A stretch of DNA of 64,000 bases from Sphingomonas sp. CCH21-G11 (GTDB taxonomy: Bacteria; Pseudomonadota; Alphaproteobacteria; Sphingomonadales; Sphingomonadaceae), in the NCBI RefSeq assembly GCF_001555965.1, contig NZ_LSHX01000002.1, forward strand, positions 1 through 64,000. The letters are read 5' to 3'. How positions within the stretch are numbered: position 1 is the first letter of the stretch; each line of letters starts with the position of its first letter. The notes under the pieces were generated by a model. The model was not told where the DNA came from. It saw nothing but the letters and a program-made list of their open reading frames with translations, and searched no databases. Shown piece after piece: positions 36,333 to 45,783 of this stretch. A program made the translations under genes and the position numbers.

Positions 36333-36401
36333 GCCCCAGCGAAAGCTGGGGCCTCGGGCCAATTGCGCGCACTGACAGCATGAGAGACCAGCTTTCGCTG
36401 G
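36333..36401. repeat. Inverted repeats after the helicase
   Basis: GCCCCAGC-GAAA-GCTGGGGC at 36333-36352 is a perfect stem with a GNRA tetraloop. CCAGC-TTTC-GCTGG at 36388-36401 is a second copy in opposite orientation with the complementary loop. The pair has the mirrored layout of the other intergenic repeats in this window. The remaining gap to 36484 shows nothing else. Confidence 0.65.
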
Positions 36402-36484
36402 CCTGACGGCTGGGGTGTCCCGGAGTTGAAACAGCGCAGGCGCGCACCATTGCCGCGCGGCCCTGATCCGCTATCGGAGCCCGC

Positions 36485-37261
36485 ATGAACCCGGTCACCG
36501 CCTCCCTGCTCGCCGCGCTCGCCGGATTGCTCGGCGGCGCGATGAACGCGCTGGCCGGGGGCGGCACCTTTGCCACCATGCCGACGCTGGTCGCGCTCGG
36601 CCTTCCCGCCCCGGTCGCCAACGCAACGAGCAACGTCGCCCTGCAACCGGGCGCGATCGCCAGCGCATGGTCGTACCGGACGGGGCTTGAGCCGATCGGC
36701 GGCCTGTCGGTTCGTGCGCTGGGCATGGTGACCTTTGCCGGCGGGCTGATCGGCAGCCTGCTGCTCGTCGCGACGCCGACGCGGGTCTTCGACCTGCTCA
36801 TCCCCTGGCTGCTGCTGATCGCGACGCTCGCGCTGATCTTCGGCCGGCGGGCGAGTGCGGCGCTGCACGCCCGCCTGACGATCGGTCAGCGCACGCTGGT
36901 CGTCGCCCAGGCGCTGCTCGGCACCTATGGCGGCTATTTCGGCGGTGGCGTCGGCCTGATGATGACCGCAACCTGGGGGCTGCTCGCCGGCGTGATGCCG
37001 CACCGGCTGATGGCGGCGCGCACGCTGATGCTCGCGATTGCGAATGCCGCGGCGACGCTGATCTTCGTGTTCGCCGGCATCGTTTCCTGGGGGTTGTGCG
37101 TCCCGATGCTGATCGGGGCGACCGCCGGCGGCTATGGCGGCGCGGCACTGGGCAAGCGGCTGGCCCCGGCGCTGATCCGGGGTTGGACGATCGTCGTCAC
37201 CTGCGTGACCACCGCGATCTTCTTTTTGCGCGCCTATTTTCCGAATATTGCCCTATTCTGA
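36485..37261 (+). CDS. TauE/SafE-family sulfite or anion permease
   Basis: A 258-residue membrane protein with about eight helices in two repeated halves. The family motifs GGAMNALAGGGTFATMPTLVALGLP...ANATSNVALQPG in the first half and GTYGGYFGGGVGLMM...LMAARTLMLAIANAAATLIF in the second are clear. Members export sulfite, sulfoacetate or related anions. Downstream lies a cytochrome b561/molybdopterin oxidoreductase pair of the sulfite-oxidase fold, so a link to sulfur oxyanions is conceivable but not shown. Confidence 0.88.
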   Translation: MNPVTASLLAALAGLLGGAMNALAGGGTFATMPTLVALGLPAPVANATSNVALQPGAIASAWSYRTGLEPIGGLSVRALGMVTFAGGLIGSLLLVATPTRVFDLLIPWLLLIATLALIFGRRASAALHARLTIGQRTLVVAQALLGTYGGYFGGGVGLMMTATWGLLAGVMPHRLMAARTLMLAIANAAATLIFVFAGIVSWGLCVPMLIGATAGGYGGAALGKRLAPALIRGWTIVVTCVTTAIFFLRAYFPNIALF

Positions 37262-37332
37262 TGTCGCTGCGGCGGGGCCCCTGCTGCAACCGCAATTTTG
37301 ATCTAGGCTCGCCTCTGAAGGGGACTGGAGGG

Positions 37333-38139
37333 ATGGCGACGAAAACCGCACCGGACGACGCGGCCATGGCGGGTTCCGATGTAACCGCTTCCCCCCACGC
37401 ACACGAACCGGGGCCCATGCGCGTATCCGTCTATCGCCACCGCCTCGCCACGCGTCTGTGGCACTGGATCAATGCGGTGACGATCTTCGTGATGATCGGC
37501 ACCGGGCTGATGATTCTCAATGCCCATCCCCAGCTGTACTGGGGCCAATATGGCGCCAATCTCGACACGCCGTGGTTCCGCGTCGGCGACTGGTTCGCCG
37601 GCGGGCGCTTTCCCGGCTGGCTGACCATACCGTCCACCTACAATCTGGCGCTTGCGCGGCGCTGGCATCTCAGCTTCGCGCTGATCCTCGGCTTCGGGCT
37701 GCTGATCTTCATGGTCGCCAGCCTGCTCAACCGGCATTTCCAGCGCGACATGCGGATCCGCGCGCGCGAACTGACGCCGGGTCATTTGTGGGCCGACATC
37801 AAGGAACACTGGGCGTTCCGCTTTCACGACCCCGCCAATCCGGCGGCGTTCAACGTGCTGCAGAAAATTGCCTATGCCGTCGCGATCTTCGTCCTGATCC
37901 CGCTGGTCATCTTCACCGGGCTCGCCATGTCGCCGGGGATGAACGCGGCATGGCCCTGGCTCGTCGACCTGTTCGGCGGCCGGCAATCGGCGCGGTCGCT
38001 TCATTTCATCGCGATGCTCGGCATTATCGGCTTCATCATCGTGCATCTGGCGCTGGTCATTCTGGCGGGCGCGTTCAACGAAGTGCGGTCGATGATCACC
38101 GGCCGGCTGCATATCGCGCATGAGGAGCCGCAGGCATGA
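37333..38139 (+). CDS. Cytochrome b561-type membrane subunit
   Basis: A 268-residue dihaem membrane protein of the bacterial cytochrome b561/Ni-Fe hydrogenase b-subunit family with four or five helices. RLATRLWHWINAVTIFVMIGTGLMI carries the first haem histidine, LARRWHLSFALILGFGLLI another, and RSLHFIAMLGIIGFIIVHLALVILAG the C-terminal ligands. It should transfer electrons between quinone and the molybdopterin protein whose gene overlaps its stop by 4 bases. The ATG at 37333 has a strong GGAGGG site; the longer frame through the upstream gene is rejected. Confidence 0.9.
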   Translation: MATKTAPDDAAMAGSDVTASPHAHEPGPMRVSVYRHRLATRLWHWINAVTIFVMIGTGLMILNAHPQLYWGQYGANLDTPWFRVGDWFAGGRFPGWLTIPSTYNLALARRWHLSFALILGFGLLIFMVASLLNRHFQRDMRIRARELTPGHLWADIKEHWAFRFHDPANPAAFNVLQKIAYAVAIFVLIPLVIFTGLAMSPGMNAAWPWLVDLFGGRQSARSLHFIAMLGIIGFIIVHLALVILAGAFNEVRSMITGRLHIAHEEPQA

Positions 38140-38903
38140 GCCGTATCCTGACCCGCCGCACCATGCTGACCGGCTTTGCCACCGGCGCGGGTGCGCTGCT
38201 TGCCGGCTGCGACGCGCTCGGCAACAATCCCGCGTTCCGCGACCTGTTGTTCGAGGGCGAGGATGCGCATTTCCGTATCCAGCGTTCGCTGACCGCGCGC
38301 AACGCGCTGGCCAAGGAATTCCGCCCGGAACAGATGTCGCCGGTGTTCCGTGCCAACGGAACGCGCAACCCCAATACCGATGCCTATAATGCCCATGTCG
38401 CCGGCAACTTCGCCGACTGGCGGGTGCGCGTCGACGGGCTGGTCAACCGTCCGCTGGCGCTCAGCATGGCCCAGCTGCGCCAGATGCCGTCGCGCACCCA
38501 GATCACCCGGCACGATTGCGTCGAGGGGTGGAGCGCGATCGGCAAATGGCATGGCGCAAAGCTGGGGCCGATCCTGCAGGCCGCGGGGCTGAAGGACAGC
38601 GCGCGCTACCTCGTCTTCCATTGCGCCGACCTATACGGCGCATCGCGGCGACCCTATTATGAATCGATCGACTTGGTCGATGCCTTCCACCCCCAGACGA
38701 TCCTGGCCTGGGCGCTCAACGACCATCTCCTGGGCGTGCCCAACGGCGCGCCCGTGCGCCTGCGCGTCGAGCGCCAGCTCGGCTACAAGCAGGCCAAATA
38801 TATCGAGCGGATCGAGGCCGTGTCCTCGCTTTCGGGCATCTATCGCGGCAAGGGCGGCTATTGGGAAGATGCCGCCGGCTATGAATGGTATGGCGGCATT
38901 TGA
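38136..38903 (+). CDS. Molybdopterin-dependent oxidoreductase, Tat-exported lipoprotein
   Basis: A 255-residue sulfite-oxidase-fold protein. A twin-arginine signal (LTRRTMLTGFATGAGALLAGC) ends in a lipobox, Cys25, so it should be exported folded with its cofactor and anchored. The presumed molybdenum ligand is Cys128 in RHDCVEGWSAIGKWHG; CADLYGASRRPYYESIDL and VPNGAPVRLRVERQLGYKQAKYIERIE follow. The pairing with a cytochrome b561 resembles MsrPQ/YedYZ-type systems, but the sequence is a different branch and the substrate is unknown. Confidence 0.9.
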   Translation: MSRILTRRTMLTGFATGAGALLAGCDALGNNPAFRDLLFEGEDAHFRIQRSLTARNALAKEFRPEQMSPVFRANGTRNPNTDAYNAHVAGNFADWRVRVDGLVNRPLALSMAQLRQMPSRTQITRHDCVEGWSAIGKWHGAKLGPILQAAGLKDSARYLVFHCADLYGASRRPYYESIDLVDAFHPQTILAWALNDHLLGVPNGAPVRLRVERQLGYKQAKYIERIEAVSSLSGIYRGKGGYWEDAAGYEWYGGI

Positions 38904-38951
38904 GAAAGCTTGCGCTGGCGCAACGGAATTGGACAGGTTAGCACCCCCGGC

Positions 38952-40184
38952 ATGGCACTGATCGATTTGTTTTTCGCCCGCGCGGTCAAGCGCGGCGAAC
39001 TGACCGTCATCTATCCCGGCGGCAAGACCAAGAAGTTCGGCACGCCCGACCCGGAACTGGGCGCAGTGACGATCCGCTTCGCCGACAAGGGCGTCGCCGG
39101 CGCGATCGTGCGCGATCCCAGCCTGGGATCGTCCGAAGCGTTCATGGACGGACGGCTGATCATCGAACAGGGCGACATCATGGCGCTCCTGAATCTGGTC
39201 AGCGCAAACAATCCGTGGGAGGACGGCCGCGTCGTGCTGCGCCCCGGCGCGATCAGCCAGGCGCGCGCGAACATCGTCCGCCGGCTCGACCGGATCAACT
39301 GGGAACGCCGCTCGAAGCGCAACGTCGCGCATCACTACGACCTGTCCGACCGGCTCTACGACCTCTTCCTCGACGCCGACCGCCAGTATAGCTGCGCCTA
39401 CTACACCGATCCGGCCAACAGCCTCGAACAGGCGCAATCGGACAAGAAGGCGCATATCGCGGCCAAGCTGGCGCTCGAGCCGGGCATGCGCGTGCTCGAC
39501 ATCGGCTGCGGCTGGGGCGGCATGGCGCTCTATCTCAATGCCAAGACGGGCGCGCGCGTCCACGGCATCACCCTCTCGGAAGAACAGCTCAAGGTCGCAC
39601 AGCGCCGCGCCTCCGAAGCCGGGGTGGCCGACCAGGTGACGTTCGAGCTGATCGACTATCGCGCGGTCGCCGGGCCCTTCGACCGCATCGTCTCGGTCGG
39701 CATGTTCGAACATGTCGGCCCGCCGCATTACCGGACCTTCTTCAACAAGTGCCGCGAACTGCTGACGCCGGATGGCGTGATGCTCCTCCACACCATCGGC
39801 CGCCTCGACGGCCCCGGCGTCACCGACCATTTCACCGCGAAGTACATCTTTCCCGGCGGCTACATCCCGGCCCTGTCCGAAATCGTCCGTGCGAACGAGG
39901 ACAACCGCATGTTCACGACGGATATCGAGGTGCTGCGCCTCCATTACGCGCATACCCTCCAGGCCTGGTATGATCGCGTCGCCGCCGCCAAGGACCAGAT
40001 CATCGCGCTCTATGACGAGCGTTTCCTGCGCATGTGGCAATATTATCTGGCGGGCTCGTGCGTCAGCTTCCGCCACGGCCGCATCGTCAACTACCAGCTG
40101 CAATATTCGCGCTCGCGCACCGCATTGCCGCTGACCCGCGATTACATGATCGAAGCCGAGCAGCGTTACCGCGCGGGGAATTGA
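38952..40184 (+). CDS. cfa: Cyclopropane-fatty-acyl-phospholipid synthase family methyltransferase
   Basis: A 410-residue enzyme of the CFA synthase family, which adds a methylene bridge to unsaturated lipid acyl chains using SAM. After an N-terminal lipid-binding domain (IYPGGKTKKFG...), the catalytic part shows NVAHHYDLSDRLYDLFLDADRQYSCAYY, the SAM motif VLDIGCGWGGMALYL, GITLSEEQL, and the conserved GMFEHVGPPHYRTFF. The ATG at 38952 gives the family start. It sits close behind the molybdopterin gene (48-base gap) on the same strand. Confidence 0.92.
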   Translation: MALIDLFFARAVKRGELTVIYPGGKTKKFGTPDPELGAVTIRFADKGVAGAIVRDPSLGSSEAFMDGRLIIEQGDIMALLNLVSANNPWEDGRVVLRPGAISQARANIVRRLDRINWERRSKRNVAHHYDLSDRLYDLFLDADRQYSCAYYTDPANSLEQAQSDKKAHIAAKLALEPGMRVLDIGCGWGGMALYLNAKTGARVHGITLSEEQLKVAQRRASEAGVADQVTFELIDYRAVAGPFDRIVSVGMFEHVGPPHYRTFFNKCRELLTPDGVMLLHTIGRLDGPGVTDHFTAKYIFPGGYIPALSEIVRANEDNRMFTTDIEVLRLHYAHTLQAWYDRVAAAKDQIIALYDERFLRMWQYYLAGSCVSFRHGRIVNYQLQYSRSRTALPLTRDYMIEAEQRYRAGN

Positions 40185-40218
40185 CGCGGGCGCGCCCCAG
40201 CGTCCCTGCCCAGTCCCT

Positions 40219-40301
40219 CGATCGTCACCCCGGCCGCGTGCCAGGGTCCACCGTGCCGCTCGTGAAACGCACGTCGTTCCGGGTAACCGCCCCGGCACGG
40301 C
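40219..40301. repeat. Degenerate GC-rich inverted repeat unit
   Basis: GTCACCCCGGCC at about 40222 and GCCCCGGCACGG at about 40289, with CCACCGTGCC between, are imperfect relatives of the palindromes at 631-767 and 47483-47508. The gap between cfa and smc (convergent) shows nothing else. Confidence 0.4.
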
Positions 40302-40366
40302 GGGTGGCTGCACCCGGATGAAAGCCACCCTGGCGGGCTGGCGCGTCGAACCCAGCCGACTCGCGC

Positions 40367-43300
40367 CTACTCCGCCGCCAGCAGCGTCTCCGCACCGCCC
40401 AGATCGACCGACACCAGCCGGCTGACGCCGCGCTCGACCATCGTCACGCCGAACAGGCGATGCATCCGGCTCATCGTCGCGGCATTGTGGGTGACGATCA
40501 GGTAACGGGTGCGCGTGACCGCCACCATATGGTCGAGCAGGTCGCAGAAACGGTCGATATTGGCGTCGTCGAGTGGCGCGTCGACCTCGTCGAGCACACA
40601 GATCGGCGCCGGGTTGGTCAGGAACAGCGCAAAGATCAGCGCCACCGCGGTCAGCGCCTGTTCGCCGCCGGACAACAGCGTCAGCGACTGCAGCTTCTTG
40701 CCCGGCGGTTGCGCCATGATCTCCAGCCCCGCCTCGAGCGGGTCGTCGGCGTCGATCAGCGCCAGGTGCGCCGCCCCGCCGCCGAACAGCGTCGCGTACA
40801 GCCGCTCGAAATGCCCGTTGACCGCCTCGAACGCCGCCAGCAGCCGCTGGCGCCCCTCACGGTTCAGGGTGCCGATCGACCCGCGCAGCCGGTTGACCGC
40901 CTGGGTCAGCTCCGCCTGCTCGTGTGCCTGGCTGGTCCGGGCTTCCTCCAGCTCGATGAGCTCGCGCTCGGCAACCAGATTGACCGGGCCGATCCGCTCG
41001 CGCTCGGCCACCAGCCGTTCGTGCCGCGACGACTCGTCGCCCGGTGTGCGTACCGTGTCCGCCGCGAAGCCGACGCGTTCGGGCAGCAGCGGCGGCGGAC
41101 ATTCGAAGCGTTCGCCCGACAGCCGACCCATCTCGACGCGGCGCAGTTCCTGGTTCTCGGCGCGCGTCACTGCGCCCGCCCGCGCCTCGCGCGCCTGGGA
41201 TGCGGCCTCGGCCGCGGCGCGCAGCGCGGTCTCGGCGCGCCGCACATCGGCGTCGGCCACCGCTTCGGCGGCGCGGGCCGCGTCGGCGGCGTCGATCGCG
41301 GCGCGCGCCTGTGCCTCCGCCGTCGCCAGCGCCTGCTCGAGCTGGTCGGGCCGTGTCGCCAGGCTTGCCTCGGCATCGGTCAGCGCGGCGGCGCGCCGGT
41401 CGATCTCGGCGATCCGCCGCGCCGCTTCGCCCGCACGCTGGTTCCAGCCGCGCTGTTCGGCCTGCGCGGCGGCCAGCCGTTCGCGATCGCGGGCAATCGC
41501 GGCGTCGGCAGCCGCGCGCTCGGCGCGGGCGGCGGCAACCGCGCCGCGCCGCGCCTGCGCCTGGCCGGTCAGCGCGTCGACCTGTGCCGCCGCGTCGCGA
41601 CCATCGGGAAGCCCGGCGACCTGTTCGACGGCACGCGCATGCTCGGCGCGCGCATCTTCCAGTTCGGTCGTCGCGCGCGCCTGCCGTGCCGACAGGTCGA
41701 CCCGCTGTGCCTCGCCGCGCTCGATCTGCGCGGCGGCGCGGTCCTCGTCACGGGCGGCCGCGCGCGCAGCGGTTTCGGCGGCGTCGATTGCGCGGCGCGC
41801 CTCGGCAATGTCCTGACGCGCGCGTGCCAATTCGATGTCCGCTGTGCCGAGTGCCGCCGCCGCCTGTGCGACCGCGTCCGCGAGGTCCGGCCGCCCGGCC
41901 TCGATCGCGCGCAGCCGGTTGGCGCGTTCGAGCCGCTCGGCCGCCGCCGCACTGCTCGCGCGCGCGACATAACCGTCCCAGCGCCGCAATACGCCGTCGG
42001 GCGTGACGAGACGCTGGCCGGGGGCAAGGGGCTGGCCGACATCGCCGGGGGCGACGAAGATCTGCGCCAGCCGCCGGGCCAATGCCGCCGGTGCCTCGAC
42101 ATGCGCGGACAGCGGGGCGGTGCCCGGCGGCTGGCGCAGATCCGCCGGATCCAGCCCGGCATCCAGGTCGTCGCCCAGTGCTGCTGCCAGCGCGCGCTCG
42201 AACCCCGCCTCGGCGCGCACGCGATCGATCAGGCGGTCGCGGTCCCCCGTCGCCAGATCGCGGCGCAGCGCGGCGGCCTCGCCATCGGCGGCGGCGAGCT
42301 GTGCGGCGGCGGCGGCCTGAGCGGCCTGCGCGCGTTGCCGCGCATCGGTGGCGGCCTGTTCGCGGGTTTGGGCGTCGTCCAGCTGCCGGGCGGCGGCGTC
42401 CCCCGATTGCGCCGCGTTCGCCCGCGCGGTGCGTGCCGCGTCGCGCGCCTCGACCATCGGTTCGGCGGCGGGCAGCGCGCGGCGTTCGGCGTCGATCCGC
42501 TGCACCTCGCGCTCGGCCCGCTCGACCCGCGCGCGTGCGGCGGCGCGCGCGGCTTCGGCGACACGAATCTCCGCGGCATCGCGGGCCTGTGCCGCCAGCG
42601 CCTGGGCCAGCGCCACTTCGGCGTCGCGCGCCTCGCGCTCGGCGACGCCCAGCGCCGCGTCGATCAGCGGCAGGCCGCCGGTCGATTGCTTCAGCCGCGC
42701 GTCGATCTCCTTCGCCTCGCCACCCAGCCGCGCGATCGCCTCGGCGGCGTCGCTGGCCAGCGATCCTTCGCGCGCCCGGTCCTCGGCCAGCCGTTCGCGC
42801 GCCGCGGCGGCTTCGGCGATCCGGCGCGCGACATCGGCCTGCTCGGCGCGCAGCGTGTCGAGCCGGTGGCGCGCCTCCGTCGCGGCGTCGTGCGCGCTCA
42901 GCGCCGCGGCGCGCAGGCGGGCCAGTGCCGCCACGGCGGCAAGCTGGGCGGCCTCGCAGTCGTTGAGCGCCGCCTGACGCTGCGCGACCTGCGCTTCGGC
43001 GGCGGCGGCTTCGGCCTTGGCGGCGTCGGCCGCGCGCGCGGCATCGCGCCAGCGGGCGAAGATCATCCGCGCCTCCGCGATCCGGATGTCGTCGGACAGC
43101 GCGCGATAACGCTCGGCCTGCCGCGCCTGGCGCTTGAGCGCGGCGATGCGCGCGTCCTGGTCGGCGATCACCTCGCCCAGCCGCGCCAGATTGGCCTCGG
43201 TCGCGCGCAGGCGCTGTTCGGCGTCGCGGCGGCGGACGTGCAGGCCGGAAATGCCGGCGGCTTCCTCCAGCATCTGGCGGCGTTCGGCGGGCTTGGCGGC

Positions 43301-43750
43301 GATCACCGCGCCGATCCGCCCCTGGCTGACCAGCGCGGGCGAATGCGCGCCGGTCGCGGCGTCGGCGAACAGCAGCGCGACGTCCTTCGCGCGCACGTCG
43401 CGGCCGTTGATGCGATAGGCCGATCCGGTGCCGCGTTCGATGCGGCGGACGACCTCGGTCTCGCCCGTGCCCGTGCCGTCGGCATCGCCTTCGCTTTCGA
43501 CCAGCATCGATACTTCGGCGAAGCTGCGGGCGGGCCGCGTCGCGGTGCCGGCAAAGATCACGTCGTCCATGCCCGATCCGCGCAGCGACCGGGCGCTGTT
43601 CTCGCCCATCGTCCAGCGCAGCGCCTCGAGCAGGTTGGACTTGCCGCAGCCATTGGGCCCGACGATCCCGGTCAGCCCCGGCTCGATCCGCAATTCGGCC
43701 GGATCGACGAAACTCTTGAACCCCGACAGTCTGAGCCGCTTGATCTGCAC
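40367..43750 (-). CDS. smc: Chromosome segregation protein SMC
   Basis: A 1127-residue SMC ATPase that compacts and resolves the chromosome with its ScpAB partners. The N-terminal head opens MQIKRLRLSGFKSFVDPAEL with Walker A GPNGCGKSN (Lys37) and the IVSQGRIG Q-loop type segment LVSQGRIGAVI. Two long alanine/arginine/glutamate-rich coiled-coil arms flank a hinge around residues 500-610. The C-terminal head has LSGGEQALTAVALIFA and Walker B ICVLDEVDAPLDD. The start is GTG at 43750, matching the family N-terminus. Location within about 15 kb of parABS fits ParB-dependent loading of SMC. Confidence 0.96.
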   Translation of the reverse strand: MQIKRLRLSGFKSFVDPAELRIEPGLTGIVGPNGCGKSNLLEALRWTMGENSARSLRGSGMDDVIFAGTATRPARSFAEVSMLVESEGDADGTGTGETEVVRRIERGTGSAYRINGRDVRAKDVALLFADAATGAHSPALVSQGRIGAVIAAKPAERRQMLEEAAGISGLHVRRRDAEQRLRATEANLARLGEVIADQDARIAALKRQARQAERYRALSDDIRIAEARMIFARWRDAARAADAAKAEAAAAEAQVAQRQAALNDCEAAQLAAVAALARLRAAALSAHDAATEARHRLDTLRAEQADVARRIAEAAAARERLAEDRAREGSLASDAAEAIARLGGEAKEIDARLKQSTGGLPLIDAALGVAEREARDAEVALAQALAAQARDAAEIRVAEAARAAARARVERAEREVQRIDAERRALPAAEPMVEARDAARTARANAAQSGDAAARQLDDAQTREQAATDARQRAQAAQAAAAAQLAAADGEAAALRRDLATGDRDRLIDRVRAEAGFERALAAALGDDLDAGLDPADLRQPPGTAPLSAHVEAPAALARRLAQIFVAPGDVGQPLAPGQRLVTPDGVLRRWDGYVARASSAAAAERLERANRLRAIEAGRPDLADAVAQAAAALGTADIELARARQDIAEARRAIDAAETAARAAARDEDRAAAQIERGEAQRVDLSARQARATTELEDARAEHARAVEQVAGLPDGRDAAAQVDALTGQAQARRGAVAAARAERAAADAAIARDRERLAAAQAEQRGWNQRAGEAARRIAEIDRRAAALTDAEASLATRPDQLEQALATAEAQARAAIDAADAARAAEAVADADVRRAETALRAAAEAASQAREARAGAVTRAENQELRRVEMGRLSGERFECPPPLLPERVGFAADTVRTPGDESSRHERLVAERERIGPVNLVAERELIELEEARTSQAHEQAELTQAVNRLRGSIGTLNREGRQRLLAAFEAVNGHFERLYATLFGGGAAHLALIDADDPLEAGLEIMAQPPGKKLQSLTLLSGGEQALTAVALIFALFLTNPAPICVLDEVDAPLDDANIDRFCDLLDHMVAVTRTRYLIVTHNAATMSRMHRLFGVTMVERGVSRLVSVDLGGAETLLAAE

Positions 43751-43918
43751 TGGCCGAACATCACCCCCGGACACCCAAGCTATCGGCTTGGCCGGGGGAA
43801 GCAATCGGCTTCTCGCGTCTCAACATCCGCGGCGCTTTCGCCTATGGCGCTCGGTGCGCCCGTGGTTGCGGCGCGGCCGGACGGGATCGACCCGCCCCGA
43901 GGATGCGGAGCCGAATGG

Positions 43919-44446
43919 ATGCTGGACGTCGCTGCCCTGGTCGAATCACCCTGGCCCGATACGCCGGGGGAAGACGGCGACTGGGAGGTGCTGGCCCACA
44001 CCGCCGCGGTTTCGGCGATCTCGCGCACGCCCTTTGCCGGATGGACCGGGGGCGACGCGCCGGTGATCGAGCTGGCGGTGCGGCTGACCTCCGACGAAGA
44101 GGTCCAGGCGCTCAACCGGCAGTATCGGCACAAGGACAAGCCGACCAACGTGCTGTCCTTTCCGATGATCCAGCCCGATCTGCTCGACACCGTCACCGTC
44201 AATGCGGGGGATGGCGAGGTCATTCTGGGCGACATCGTGCTCGCATACGGCGTCTGCACGCGCGAGGCGGCCGAGCGCGGCGTCGCGGTGCGCGACCATG
44301 CCGCGCATCTGATTGTCCATGGCTGCCTCCATCTGCTAGGCTATGACCATATGGGCGAAGCGGAAGCCGGGGCGATGGAAGCGATCGAGCGTGACGTGAT
44401 GGCGGCGCTTGGCCTGCACGACCCCTATCCCATCAGCGAGGACTGA
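43919..44446 (+). CDS. ybeY: Endoribonuclease YbeY (rRNA maturation factor)
   Basis: A 175-residue zinc-dependent RNase involved in 16S rRNA 3' maturation and ribosome quality control. The zinc site HGCLHLLGYDH (His134, His138, His144) and the KPTNVLSFP motif are intact. The ATG at 43919 gives the usual N-terminus; a very long in-frame extension upstream is the antisense of smc. In many alphaproteobacteria phoH precedes it; here smc lies divergently upstream. corC follows 8 bases on. Confidence 0.95.
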   Translation: MLDVAALVESPWPDTPGEDGDWEVLAHTAAVSAISRTPFAGWTGGDAPVIELAVRLTSDEEVQALNRQYRHKDKPTNVLSFPMIQPDLLDTVTVNAGDGEVILGDIVLAYGVCTREAAERGVAVRDHAAHLIVHGCLHLLGYDHMGEAEAGAMEAIERDVMAALGLHDPYPISED

Positions 44447-44454
44447 CCCGATCC

Positions 44455-45378
44455 ATGTCAGAAGGTTCCAGTAGCGGCGCCGGCAACGGCGACTCTAGCA
44501 GGCCGCCCGAAAGCGGCGGCATCTGGCGGGGATTGCGGGCGTTGATCTTCGGCGAGGAATCGGCCGAGACGCTGCGCGACCGGATCGAGGAAGTCATCAC
44601 CGATCACGAGGAGGAGGAGGGGACGCCCGTCGCCGGCGACCTTGCCCCGATCGAGCGGCAGATGCTCCGCAACCTGCTGCATTTCGGTGAACGCGACGCC
44701 GGCGACGTCGGCGTGCCGCGCGCCGACATCATCGCGGTGGAGGCGCAGACCCCGTTCGCCGACCTCGTCCGGATCTTTGCCGAGGCCGGACACAGCCGCC
44801 TGCCGGTCTATCGCGAGCGTCTGGACCATGTGATCGGGATGATCCACGTCAAGGACGTGTTCGCGATCCTGGCGCGCGGCGAACCGCCGCCGGAGTCGAT
44901 CACCGTGCTGTTGCGCCAGCCCATTTACGTGCCCCAGGCGATGGGCGTGCTCGACCTGCTGGCCCAGATGCGCGCCAGCCGCACGCATCTGGCGGTCGTG
45001 CTCGACGAATATTCGGGCACCGAAGGGCTGGTGACGATCGAGGACCTGATCGAGGAAATCGTCGGCGAGATCGAGGACGAGCATGACGAGGCGCCGGAGG
45101 CGCTGCTGATCCCGCTCGACGACGGCAGCTGGGAAGCCGATGCGCGCGCCGAGCTGGAGGATGTCGCCGAAGCGATCGATCCGCGGCTGGCGGAGGTGGA
45201 GGAGGATGTCGAAACGCTCGGCGGCCTCGCCTTCGTGCTCGCCGGACGGGTGCCCAAGGCGGGGGAGCAGCTGGTCCATGACAGCGGCTGGAAACTGGAG
45301 ATCGTCGCCGCCGACGGGCGCAGGGTCCAGCGCCTCAGGCTCCATCCCGGACCCGGGAATTACGACGCCGCGAAATAG
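44455..45378 (+). CDS. CorC/HlyC-family CBS-domain protein (YbeX-like)
   Basis: A 307-residue cytoplasmic protein with two CBS domains (about 75-195, including VPRADIIAVEAQ, HSRLPVYRERLDHVIGMIHVKDVF and LAVVLDEYSGTEGLVTIEDLIEEIVGEI) and a C-terminal CorC_HlyC domain (from about 220, EDVETLGGLAFVLAGRVP). It lacks membrane helices, so it is the YbeX type linked to magnesium/cobalt efflux and to ribosome metabolism. The acidic N-terminus (DHEEEEGTP) is variable. It follows ybeY closely, the conserved ybeY-ybeX arrangement. Confidence 0.93.
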   Translation: MSEGSSSGAGNGDSSRPPESGGIWRGLRALIFGEESAETLRDRIEEVITDHEEEEGTPVAGDLAPIERQMLRNLLHFGERDAGDVGVPRADIIAVEAQTPFADLVRIFAEAGHSRLPVYRERLDHVIGMIHVKDVFAILARGEPPPESITVLLRQPIYVPQAMGVLDLLAQMRASRTHLAVVLDEYSGTEGLVTIEDLIEEIVGEIEDEHDEAPEALLIPLDDGSWEADARAELEDVAEAIDPRLAEVEEDVETLGGLAFVLAGRVPKAGEQLVHDSGWKLEIVAADGRRVQRLRLHPGPGNYDAAK

Positions 45379-45384
45379 CCCGCG

Positions 45385-45723
45385 TCAGGGGCGGTGCGCG
45401 GCGACGATCCGGTCCAGCACCGATTGATGCAGCGGCGTGTTGAACGACAGGCCGATATGCGTGGCGGTCCGCCAGCGCACGCGCGCGCCGATCGGGGCGA
45501 GTTCGGGAATCTTCAGCACCACGACCATGCCGACGGTCGCGCCGAACGGCCAGTCGATCCGGCACCCGCGACTCGACAGGTCGACCAGCGTCGCCGGGCG
45601 GCGTCCGATCGTCGAATTGGCCACGCCGCCTTCGATGGCGACCGGAACGCGCAACTGGGAACGCGACTCGCCATGGATTTCGTCATGATGTTCAAATGGA
45701 TCGCTCATTCCCGTATCTTCCAT
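45385..45723 (-). CDS. PilZ-domain protein
   Basis: A 112-residue single-domain PilZ protein, a likely cyclic-di-GMP receptor. Arginines in GESRSQLRVPVAIEG and the LVDLSSRGCRIDW motif (D-x-S-x-x-G) are the nucleotide-binding features, though the first motif is not a clean RxxxR. The end HIGLSFNTPLHQSVLDRIVA completes the barrel and helix. It lies tail to tail with corC, with a 6-base gap. Target process unknown. Confidence 0.85.
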   Translation of the reverse strand: MEDTGMSDPFEHHDEIHGESRSQLRVPVAIEGGVANSTIGRRPATLVDLSSRGCRIDWPFGATVGMVVVLKIPELAPIGARVRWRTATHIGLSFNTPLHQSVLDRIVAAHRP

Positions 45724-45783
45724 GCGTCCGCGGACTCGATCCCCCGATTAGGGTCCCCGCGGCGGTGACGCAAACCGCCCCAA

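Noticed and set aside
40460..44446. Very long rightward open frame (1328 codons) across the smc region
   Set aside because: It is the antisense of smc up to 43750, kept open by GC-rich codon bias. Only its last 175 codons are a real gene, ybeY, with a proper start at 43919.
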